Shown here: piece by piece, positions 1 to 5,301 of the stretch
Layout of the letters: each line of letters starts with the position of its first letter
How positions within the stretch are numbered: the stretch's first letter is position 1
Assembly: GCA_020852535.1 (NCBI GenBank)
Contig: JADZAO010000029.1
Span: 1 to 8,925, forward strand
Source: Paracoccaceae bacterium
GTDB lineage: Bacteria > Pseudomonadota > Alphaproteobacteria > Rhodobacterales > Rhodobacteraceae
Length of the DNA stretch: 8,925 nt
Direction of reading: 5' to 3'
Made by a program: the position numbers and the translations under genes
Notes under the pieces: model-generated
Database searches by the model: none
What the model saw: the letters and a program-made list of their open reading frames with translations, nothing else
What the model was told of the DNA's origin: nothing

Positions 1-32
1 ATGACGTGCTCTACCAGCTGAGCTACTGCGGC
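1..32 (-). tRNA. 5' part of a tRNA, probably tRNA-Thr (cut by window edge)
   Basis: Read on the minus strand from position 32, the sequence gives a 7-base acceptor strand (GCCGCAG), then TA, a D-arm (GCTC ... GAGC), position 26 A, and the 5' half of the anticodon stem (CGTCA). It then reaches the window edge at the first loop base. The anticodon itself is not in the window. The acceptor and anticodon-stem sequence resembles alphaproteobacterial tRNA-Thr, so that identity is a family-resemblance guess. That it is a tRNA is clear from the D-arm and spacing. Confidence 0.8.
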
Positions 33-141
33 GCTTCGGGCCTGCTACTACATGCTAGAAAGGAATTCCAGACCTAAGACAGGCATATTTTCGTTCGTGA
101 ATTGAAAGGCGCTTTGATCAATTTTGACCCGATCTAAAGAC

Positions 142-166
142 GACGGGGGACTATTAGCCCCCCGTC
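142..166 (-). terminator. Hairpin terminator after bioY copy 1
   Basis: An 8-bp perfect stem (GACGGGGG at 142-149 with CCCCCGTC at 159-166) and a 9-base loop lie about 65 bases past the bioY stop. On the minus strand the stem is followed by GTCTTT, so the U-tract is weak. It is clearly homologous to the stronger hairpin at 8069-8093, and both are followed by the same CTTTAGATCGGGTC sequence. Confidence 0.6.
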
Positions 167-231
167 AAGTGGTTTTAAAACCATTAGCCTTCCTCTCAAG
201 GATATTCTCGAAAGGAAGAGTGCTAGAGTGC

Positions 232-774
232 TTAGCTGCGTGATAGGAGCGAGTCAGGCCGCATCTTGGCAATGCCGCGGGTGACGAGAGCTGTGAGCAC
301 GCATTTGATTAGGTTGCCAGGCAAGAAGGATAGGGAGATAATGGTTGCCTCAGGCAGGGTTTTACCTAGCGCCAGCGCCATGCCGGGAATGCCGAAAGCG
401 TAGAGGACTGGAATGCCGCCGATCAGGCTGCCCACTAAGGCGGCCATTGTCAGAGGAGCCTTCCAGCGCTCGACGATTAGCCCTGCGACGAAGGCAGCCG
501 CCGGAAAGCCGATCAGGAAGCCTGCCGAAGGGCCCGCAAAAACGCCGAGGCCGCCGTGTCCGCCTGATAGCAACGGTAAGCCGAGAGCGACAAGAACGAG
601 AAAGAGGATGACTGCAAGTGCACCGCGCCTTGCGCCCAGTACCGTTCCGCAAAGTGTAACGCCGAGGCTTTGTGCTGTGATTGGTACGCCGAAAGGCAGG
701 TTGATGGCAGGTATGAGGCCCAAAACCGCGATCAGCGCGGCGAAGAGGGCGATGTGGGCGAGATTACGTTCCAT
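232..774 (-). CDS. bioY: Biotin transporter BioY, copy 1 (solitary S component)
   Basis: The product is the biotin-binding membrane (S) component of an energy-coupling-factor transporter, acting in the cytoplasmic membrane. The 180-residue protein has the usual BioY length and several hydrophobic helices. Conserved BioY segments include NLPFGVPITAQSLG near residues 25-41, the G-L-P-L-L-S-G-G loop near 65-72, and G-V-F-A-G-P-S-x-G-F-L-I-G near 76-88. The ATG at 774 is preceded by GGAGA about 7 bases upstream, which supports this start. Hand alignment with the copy at 8159-8701 shows about 32 differences in 180 residues (about 82% identity). No intact bioN or bioM adjoins it; only a bioN fossil lies upstream. 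Solitary BioY proteins are known to transport biotin, so this copy may still work, and its reading frame is undamaged. Confidence 0.93.
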   Translation of the reverse strand: MERNLAHIALFAALIAVLGLIPAINLPFGVPITAQSLGVTLCGTVLGARRGALAVILFLVLVALGLPLLSGGHGGLGVFAGPSAGFLIGFPAAAFVAGLIVERWKAPLTMAALVGSLIGGIPVLYAFGIPGMALALGKTLPEATIISLSFLPGNLIKCVLTALVTRGIAKMRPDSLLSRS

Positions 775-802
775 TGGTCGTCTCCGAGTTTACTCTACGA
801 TT

Positions 803-831
803 TTTAAATTTGCTCAGCCCCGCGAAGGCAA
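803..831 (-). promoter_or_regulatory. Possible promoter for bioY copy 1
   Basis: On the minus strand, TTGCCT (826-831) and TTTAAA (803-808) are separated by 17 bases and lie just upstream of the bioY ribosome binding site. They fall inside the bioN fossil, so a new promoter would be needed to express this orphan copy. The match to consensus is only partial. Confidence 0.22.
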
Positions 832-903
832 GGCTTTGGCCATGTGGTTGGTATCTTCGAAGGCGCTAAGTGCAGCGGGGGTGATGCCGCAGGTGCGGTA
901 TTC
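814..903 (-). pseudogene. bioN: Fossil of the bioN 3' end
   Basis: On the minus strand this stretch encodes a peptide beginning Y-R and containing PAALSAFEDTNHMAKALPSRG. It lines up with PAALSALDDADHVAEALRSRG at the end of BioN next to bioY copy 2. The Ser-Arg-Gly motif of EcfT proteins is retained. A TGA replaces the GGA codon right after SRG, and two codons are inserted before PAAL. Upstream of about position 903 the similarity to BioN stops abruptly, so only about 30 of the expected 200 or more codons remain. The reading frame stays open further upstream, but that sequence does not resemble BioN. I infer a leftover of an ancestral bioN-bioY pair that lost most of bioN. Confidence 0.75.
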
Positions 904-1096
904 TTTGTAGAACTGTCGTCCTTTATTCCTTGAGTTTTCTGAGGGTTGCTGAATATAATCTGCCAGCGGACTAGGTTTTTTGGTGCGCCGTTCACCATGT
1001 AGTTTTGTGATAAAATAATCACATATAGAAGGCGTTAGATCGGAGGTTCTTGGAGCAACCAATAGGGGGCTTTGGGGCTGGCAAGTGTCTTGCGGA
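904..1096. other. Gap between the bioN fossil and a small ORF
   Basis: No supportable gene is seen. The minus strand has open frames here, but they lack a ribosome binding site and resemble nothing I recognise. The only structure is the inverted repeat at 1006-1023. Confidence 0.5.
1006..1023. repeat. Operator-like inverted repeat TGTGAT-N6-ATCACA
   Basis: Perfect 6-bp arms flank an AT-only 6-base centre. The spacing differs from the canonical Crp site (TGTGA-N6-TCACA) by two bases. It could bind a dimeric regulator or form a small hairpin; no target gene is obvious. Confidence 0.4.
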
Positions 1097-1237
1097 TTAC
1101 GTGAAAGCCTTAATGTCGTATTGGTGCTCTGCCTGTTTTTTTCGTTTTTCCGGGTGTGTCCATACACTTTCAATATGGAGAAACTGGTTTTGCCGCATAT
1201 CATCCGTTTTTGAGATGGCTGCTTTTGTTTCAGCCAT
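1097..1237 (-). CDS. Small hypothetical protein overlapping the exporter stop
   Basis: A 46-codon frame starts at the ATG at 1237. It shares the eight bases ATGGCTGA with the end of the exporter gene, so the exporter's TGA lies inside its first three codons. This geometry is typical of translational coupling. The predicted peptide starts MAETKAAISKTDDMRQ and has a polar, Lys/Gln-rich tail containing W-T-H-P-E-K-R-K-K-Q. It has no membrane segment and matches no family I know. It could equally be chance or the remains of a longer gene. The soluble-looking composition and overlap are the only support. Confidence 0.3.
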   Translation of the reverse strand: MAETKAAISKTDDMRQNQFLHIESVWTHPEKRKKQAEHQYDIKAFT

Positions 1238-2090
1238 GAGCTGCGTGATTGGATAGGCCGAGTGTGGCGATCCCCGCGAAAACTAGTGCGCAGCCCAGCC
1301 ATTGTACCGGCCCTAGGCGTTCGCCCAGAAAACGCGATGCGAGCAGGATGGTAATTACTCCGAAGGTTGATGCAGAGACCGAGGCATATTCCGCATTTGT
1401 CATGCCACCGGTTAGCGTGACAGTGGTTATGGCTGCAACGTCTAGAACGCCCAGAAGCAGTATCGTGGGCCAGAGCTGTAGGGTAGGGCCAAGGTCAGGG
1501 CGCTTCAAGGCAACCAAGCCAAGAATTACAAAACTTGCCATGACGCGGCTCGTCAGCGAAACTTGCAACGGCGCGCCGCCTTCCGAGGCCCATTGCGATA
1601 GAGCCAGTGTAAAGGCAAAGCCAAGGCAACTGATCACTGCCCAACCGATGGCTGAGGCGCGACTTCCCGAGGCGTTGCCGTTATTCTCGCTTCGGGCGAT
1701 GAGTGCGATGCCGCCGAGGATGACTGCGGCGCTGATCCATGCCGCTAAGGCAACCGTTCCGCCCCGCGTCAGTTCGAGTGCAACCGTCACTATCGGAGAG
1801 GCTCCACAGATCGGGGCCACTAGATAGACCGGCCCGATGGTAAAGGCGCGGTAAAGCCCATAGCCCGCTGCCGCATAGGTTAGACCAGCGAGTAGCGCAA
1901 AGCCGAGGCTGGTGCTGTTGAGTGTGATGGAGCTGTTAAGAGCTGCCAGTGGAAGCAACACCAGTACGCCCGTTAGTAACACGCCAGCAAAGAGTACAAG
2001 CGTATCAGCCCTAGCCCCGAATATCCGCAGGATGAAATCATGCAGACCCCAGAACAGAGCGGCCAGCAGACCAAGCAAAAGGACGTCCAT
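1230..2090 (-). CDS. EamA/DMT-family transporter
   Basis: This encodes a polytopic inner-membrane protein of the drug/metabolite transporter superfamily, probably an exporter of an unknown small metabolite. The 286-residue product has the tandem EamA architecture: about ten hydrophobic helices in two homologous halves (about 1-135 and 150-285). The first half carries the typical G-P-V-Y-L-V-A-P segment. The second half ends with the family-typical A-S-R-F-L-G-E-R, then G-P-V-Q-W-L-G and a final helix. I chose the ATG at 2090 because GGAG lies 6 bases upstream and the protein then begins directly with its first helix (MDVLLLGLLAALFWG); an in-frame start at 2144 would add an unlikely polar stretch. 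The substrate cannot be read from sequence. Confidence 0.88.
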   Translation of the reverse strand: MDVLLLGLLAALFWGLHDFILRIFGARADTLVLFAGVLLTGVLVLLPLAALNSSITLNSTSLGFALLAGLTYAAAGYGLYRAFTIGPVYLVAPICGASPIVTVALELTRGGTVALAAWISAAVILGGIALIARSENNGNASGSRASAIGWAVISCLGFAFTLALSQWASEGGAPLQVSLTSRVMASFVILGLVALKRPDLGPTLQLWPTILLLGVLDVAAITTVTLTGGMTNAEYASVSASTFGVITILLASRFLGERLGPVQWLGCALVFAGIATLGLSNHAAHG

Positions 2091-2458
2091 GTCGGTCTCC
2101 GTATAGGGCAGCACAAGTGATACTTGCTTTGCTGTGGTCCACAACCTCGGCGTGCAGAAAACGGGTGATTTTTGATTAATCTTTTTGAATGTGAAAGGTT
2201 TCTATAGCCAAAGGCTGGGGAGATCTTCGGAATGTAGACAGGTTGCCAAAGGCAGTATCGTTTAGAAGCGGCACGTCTCCTATGGCATCGCTAGGCAAGC
2301 GGAGCGTGTTAGTGGAATCGTTCTTCGTGGGCTGTTTTGAAGCTGAAGATGTTGGGATCGAGGGCCTATGATGGAATAAAATAGACGCGGCGGTATGATG
2401 CACTGCAGAACAGTTCGTTCTGCAAGTGTTTTATGTCTATGAGGTTTGTTTGGATTTT
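2091..2458. other. Intergenic region between exporter and tRNA-Glu
   Basis: No convincing gene is present on either strand. It must contain the exporter promoter, but I see no clear -35/-10 pair. The only structured element is the hairpin at 2401-2428. Confidence 0.5.
2401..2428 (-). terminator. Hairpin 3' of tRNA-Glu
   Basis: A perfect 8-bp stem (TGCAGAAC at 2404-2411 with GTTCTGCA at 2417-2424), with a 5-base loop, extends by CAC/GTG across a one-base bulge. It lies about 30 bases beyond the tRNA-Glu CCA end on the minus strand. No U-tract follows, so it may be a 3' processing or attenuation structure rather than a classical terminator. Confidence 0.35.
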
Positions 2459-2533
2459 TGGCAGCCCGTAGGGGAGTCGAACCCCTCTTACCTGGTTGAA
2501 AACCAGATGTCCTAACCGATAGACGAACGGGCC
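2459..2533 (-). tRNA. tRNA-Glu (anticodon UUC)
   Basis: On the minus strand a full cloverleaf can be drawn. The acceptor GGCCCGT pairs with ACGGGCT using one G-U pair. The anticodon stem TCTGG/CCAGG closes the loop TTTTCAA, giving anticodon TTC. The T-arm is AGGGGTTCGACTCCCCT. The discriminator is G and CCA is encoded in the DNA. Confidence 0.97.
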
Positions 2534-2550
2534 ACATTTTCGATGAAGGG

Positions 2551-2579
2551 CAATTAGCTTGGCCTCTGACAGCGTGCAA
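2551..2579 (-). promoter_or_regulatory. Promoter of tRNA-Glu
   Basis: On the minus strand TTGCAC (2574-2579) and TAATTG (2551-2556) are separated by exactly 17 bases. The -10 element lies 17 bases before the mature tRNA 5' end. This is a good sigma70-type arrangement for a tRNA gene. Confidence 0.6.
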
Positions 2580-2673
2580 GAGAGAAAAACGAAAATCTGT
2601 GATGATCTTTTGGGAGCCTTTGTAAGCTTCTGCGAGTAAGGTTTTGCGGAGGCGGGCGAATTCTCTTGGTGAG

Positions 2674-3072
2674 ATGGACGCGTGGGTTCTTATGAAGACG
2701 AGCTGTTTTACCGAAGCTTTAGATTATGAGCGTGTCGCGTGCTGCACTGGAACAATTTTTGGGCCAGATGGTATTCATCATTTCACCGGAATAAAATTCG
2801 GTTATATGGGATTTGATTGCGACGGATTGAATGCCAGAGGGTTTTATTGCGATGGAATACACAAGGATACTCAGACAAAATATGATCCGAATGATTTTGA
2901 TAGTAATGGATTAGATAGCTAAGGTTACGATGCGAGTGGATTTTGTGGACAGTGGAGCCGCGACGGCATAAACTGCTATACAGGCACAAAATTCGACAAG
3001 CGTGGATTTGATCGGGATGGGTATGGCCGTATCTCGAGGAAAAATCTCAAGGGCCAGTCTCGGCCAGAGTAA
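2674..3072 (+). pseudogene. [FYLI][DN]xxG pentapeptide-repeat protein with in-frame TAA
   Basis: Function is unknown. From the ATG at 2692 the product is a run of five-residue units of the form hydrophobic-D/N-x-x-G: for example FGYMG, FDCDG, LNARG, FYCDG, FDSNG, YDASG, FDKRG and FDRDG. These are punctuated by T-G-x-K/x-F sequences at about residues 19, 32, 60 and 97. This differs from the A(D/N)Lxx repeat of Qnr/MfpA proteins. A TAA at 2920-2922 interrupts the frame. Beyond it the same frame continues with perfect repeat phase for 49 codons to the TAA at 3070-3072. In the pentad LDS*G the stop occupies a variable x position, so a single-codon change explains it. Start choice (2674 or 2692, or TTG 2644) is uncertain because no clear ribosome binding site is present. 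A related gene is at 4691-4975. Confidence 0.6.
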
Positions 3073-3120
3073 ATAAATCGGGCGGGCTCACAGTTCGCCC
3101 ACAACAACTGGAGTGATGAA

Positions 3121-3492
3121 ATGAAAAAACTTAAAGATTTGATCGGACAGCCTGATGGCTTTATGGACGTGTTTTTTAACGCGCTGGTGGGCCACCGTAG
3201 GTGGGTGATTGAGGTCTTAGAACTTAATTCCAAACCTAGCCATATGAGAATCACTAATAATTCTAATGACGCTTTTTGGATTATTGCGCGGGGAAAATTT
3301 ATCGAGGTCTGTGATCAGTTTGATTATGTGCCGTTTTGTAATTTTTTGAATAAAGATGATGAGGGTGCGGATTATAAAGAAATGAATAATGTTTGGCGCT
3401 GGGGAAAAAACTCGGAATTCCAGTCTGCTCTAAACGCGGTCTTGTTCAGCGATGAACTTATGGATTTTCTTAAAGAAAATTCTCCAAAGTAA
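3121..3492 (+). CDS. Hypothetical small cytoplasmic protein
   Basis: I do not recognise this 123-residue protein. It has no signal peptide or membrane helix. It has an aromatic-rich, acidic C-terminal half, with F-C-N-F-L near 73-77 and V-W-R-W-G near 91-95, and ends in a helix-like segment D-E-L-M-D-F-L-K-E-N. The ATG at 3121 has GGAG at 3110-3113, 7 bases upstream, the best ribosome binding site in this cluster. A weak GC hairpin (arms GGGCG and CGCCC, 3080-3100) sits between it and the upstream repeat gene. Base composition is visibly AT-richer than bioY or tgt. Size and context would fit an immunity or accessory protein of an unknown cassette, but nothing in the sequence proves that. Confidence 0.7.
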   Translation: MKKLKDLIGQPDGFMDVFFNALVGHRRWVIEVLELNSKPSHMRITNNSNDAFWIIARGKFIEVCDQFDYVPFCNFLNKDDEGADYKEMNNVWRWGKNSEFQSALNAVLFSDELMDFLKENSPK

Positions 3493-3544
3493 ACAGCGTG
3501 GCGGACTTACTGGCCCGCCTGTCAATCAAATCAAGACTGATAAA

Positions 3545-3877
3545 ATGAATACTACTAACCTCAAGAATAAAGTCAAAGCTGCGGTTGAGGCTTATAACCT
3601 TCTAGGGGATATAGTCACAATTGAAGAGTTTCGCCTCATAAATGAAGCATGCGACGCTGTGTATTGGTCCGTTTATGTAGCAGGCAGGCATCAATTGGTT
3701 GGTTAAGAGTGTAGTAGATTGTTGAATTTCATAAGCCGTTGCACGAAGGATTTTTCTGAAAAAGTAGACTGGCTTTTTAGCATTGCAAATGCACCCATGT
3801 GCTCAGGTGAACATGAGGAAGGATTTCCCGCACTTCTTTTGGATATTGCGCTCAATGAGTTACGTAAATCCGATTAA
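3545..3877 (+). pseudogene. Hypothetical protein with in-frame TAA
   Basis: From the ATG at 3545 a 53-residue frame ends at TAA 3704-3706. The identical frame then stays open for another 56 codons to TAA 3875-3877. The downstream part looks like real protein: it contains R-L-L-N-F-I-S, K-V-D-W-L-F-S-I-A-N and F-P-A-L-L-L-D-I-A-L-N-E-L, a helix-rich pattern. The whole would be 109 residues plus one stop, a size like its neighbour at 3121. Either this is one gene with a nonsense mutation or readthrough, or a short 53-residue gene followed by a second start (TTG at 3719 or 3722). No clear ribosome binding site precedes 3545. The leader AAGACTGATAAA-ATG resembles the AAGACTGAAAA-ATG leader of the gene at 3910. 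No family recognised. Confidence 0.5.
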
Positions 3878-3909
3878 TTTTCAACCACTACAACAACGAA
3901 GACTGAAAA

Positions 3910-4686
3910 ATGATCATCAAAAAAAAATGCATCGCGCTCATGATTAGCACGGGGTTCGTGGCCATAGCGACGACACACGTAGGCGCAGAAGAGGCAGTCA
4001 CGGAAAAGGAAGTTTTTAACGGGTTTGTAAAACCTGTAATTTTTACTGAAGGACGTATAAGCTACGCTGGTGATGCACCTGATCCTTGGCATATTTACGC
4101 TATTGATAAAGCTATACTTGATGGGCTCAGAAGGGAGCATGGTGAACGTGTAGTCTTTGATGAGATCAGCACTGAATATGAAGGGTTGTGTAATTCTTGG
4201 AGAATGTTGGTCGAAACTGGTAAATCTGATTTTTTAACAACACGGATAAATAAAGAGGCAAAAAGCTTTGGGGATAACAGGAAGGAAAGAATAAGCAGCG
4301 AGGTCGAATACGAATATCAGCAGTGTAAAGATGATAAATGGCCATTCTCTGCGCCTGAATGCGAAATTCGTGACCAAATCCGACAGCGTTTAGAAGCGCA
4401 TGAAAAAAATGAAGGGAACGAAGACAATGAGGTCTGGGCATATGAAAAAAAGATTGATGCCAGCATAGTTGAATACCTGCGCGGCATAAAAACCGATAGA
4501 GTTTATAATAATATGCAGGAGATTGGCGTAAGCGGAATGGCACGAGAAGTATGTGATACCATACCAGAGGTGAAGGCGTTCATAAGAAAATGGGACGACT
4601 TTTATGTCGAACAGGACGAAGTAGACAAAGCGTTTGAGAAACATAAAGTGGACTTGAGTGACATAATTACTAACACCGAAAAGTGA
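3910..4686 (+). CDS. Hypothetical secreted or periplasmic protein
   Basis: The 258-residue product has a clear Sec signal peptide: a basic n-region (KKK at 4-6), a hydrophobic core about residues 8-21, and a predicted cleavage after V-G-A at 24-26. The mature protein is charged and mostly helical in appearance. It has four cysteines (94, 139, 151, 215) that could form two disulfides in the periplasm, and an E/K/N-rich stretch at about 160-182. I do not recognise its family. It ends 4 bases before the repeat-protein gene at 4691, so the two are probably co-transcribed and translationally coupled. The start has only a weak purine-rich stretch upstream (GAAG). Base composition is AT-rich compared with core genes. 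Confidence 0.72.
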   Translation: MIIKKKCIALMISTGFVAIATTHVGAEEAVTEKEVFNGFVKPVIFTEGRISYAGDAPDPWHIYAIDKAILDGLRREHGERVVFDEISTEYEGLCNSWRMLVETGKSDFLTTRINKEAKSFGDNRKERISSEVEYEYQQCKDDKWPFSAPECEIRDQIRQRLEAHEKNEGNEDNEVWAYEKKIDASIVEYLRGIKTDRVYNNMQEIGVSGMAREVCDTIPEVKAFIRKWDDFYVEQDEVDKAFEKHKVDLSDIITNTEK

Positions 4687-4690
4687 AATT

Positions 4691-4975
4691 ATGACAACAT
4701 TCGAAAAAATGACAGATCCAGACGACATCCCGTTTTATGGAGAGGGTGGATACAACAAGGCAGGCAGAGATTGCAGCGGTTGTGACCGGCGTGGGTTTAA
4801 TTGTCGGGATAAACACCGCATCACCGGTGAAAATTTTGATCCAGAGGGTTTTGATGTTAATGGCCTCGACAAGAACGATTATGATCTTTTAGACTGGAAC
4901 ATAGAAAAAATCCACCCTGACACGGGAACAAAAGGGCTATTTCCGCGTGTATGGGGGAGCCCTTTTAGCACATGA
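4691..4975 (+). CDS. Second [FYLI][DN]xxG pentapeptide-repeat protein, 3'-truncated
   Basis: The 94-residue frame repeats the pentad pattern seen at 2692-3069: YNKAG, RDCSG, CDRRG, then after T-G-E-N the units FDPEG, FDVNG, LDKND, YDLLD. A new punctuation motif T-G-T-K begins at residue 78 but the pattern then breaks into G-L-F-P-R-V-W-G-S-P-F-S-T and stops. The break coincides with the start of a terminator-like inverted repeat (4930-4966) and the end of the cas3 remnant on the other strand. The natural 3' end has probably been lost at a recombination junction. Function is unknown; tight coupling to the secreted protein gene suggests a joint role. Confidence 0.6.
   Translation: MTTFEKMTDPDDIPFYGEGGYNKAGRDCSGCDRRGFNCRDKHRITGENFDPEGFDVNGLDKNDYDLLDWNIEKIHPDTGTKGLFPRVWGSPFST
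4930..4966. terminator. Bidirectional terminator-like inverted repeat
   Basis: AAAAGGGCT (4930-4938) and AGCCCTTTT (4958-4966) are perfect 9-bp arms around a 19-base loop. The A-tract/T-tract flanks would give a U-rich 3' arm on either strand. It lies inside the 3' end of the repeat-protein frame and immediately after the last Cas3-like residues on the minus strand. The long loop lowers certainty. Confidence 0.45.
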
Positions 4976-5301
4976 AGACCACAAGCTTTCAAAAGGGCAG
5001 TACCAGCAGGATCAGTGGTCCTGAACAACCATCGTGCCCGGGATAAATGGCCAATCGTCCGCGCCTTCGGATCCTTTCGAGCCTGAAATCCTTGATTTGC
5101 TTTGCCAAAATCATGAAGAAACGCCAGCACGGATAGTCGATCTAAGGTTACCTCTTCTAATGCGGGCCTTTGCGCAGCGGACGTTAAGCGAGCACGGGTG
5201 ACAGGACGAGCAATCAAGCGTCGAAACACTCCAGCAACGTCTGCGGAATGATGAGTTAACGAGAGTTCATTTTTATCTTTTATTTTTGCCCATGAGTTCA
5301 A
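4966..5301 (-). pseudogene. cas3: Cas3 HD-nuclease domain remnant
   Basis: On the minus strand a frame from TTG 5301 encodes W-A-K near the N-terminus, then L-T-H-H-S-A-D-V-A (residues 15-23), L-A-F-L-H-D-F-G-K-A-N-Q-G-F-Q-A-R (59-75) and a later G-H (84-85). These are the order and spacing of the HD metal-binding motifs of CRISPR Cas3, the nuclease-helicase that degrades target DNA after Cascade binding. Type I-E and related Cas3 proteins typically start with W-A/G-K and have H-D-x-G-K. Intact Cas3 is roughly 850-900 residues; here Cas3-like sequence ends near residue 112, and the frame runs on antisense to the neighbouring gene to a stop at 4879. No helicase motif, other cas gene or CRISPR array is visible. 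It is a degraded fragment without a good ribosome binding site. Confidence 0.75.

Noticed and set aside
345..910. Long plus-strand open frames across bioY copy 1 (and likewise 8340-8798 across copy 2)
   Set aside because: They are antisense shadows of GC-rich bioY codons, with Arg/Pro-rich low-quality translations and no ribosome binding site.
775..1100. BioR-type biotin operator (TTATCTATAA-like) near bioY copy 1
   Set aside because: No such box was found by eye; the only palindrome has a different sequence.
1249..1827. 192-codon plus-strand frame opposite the EamA gene
   Set aside because: Antisense shadow; the minus-strand product is a clear membrane transporter.
2645..2665. Possible att-like copy of the tRNA-Ser 3' end (GCGGAGGCGGGCGAATTC)
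   Set aside because: It matches tRNA-Ser only with several gaps and mismatches, no better than expected in GC-rich sequence.
3073..3545. GC hairpins between the small cassette genes as integron attC-like sites
   Set aside because: Arms are only about 5 bp with different sequences and lack the conserved core sites of attC.
2920..3706. Alternative genetic code with TAA read as an amino acid
   Set aside because: Adjacent genes, including the one at 3121 and both interrupted genes themselves, end at TAA, and host genes are standard.
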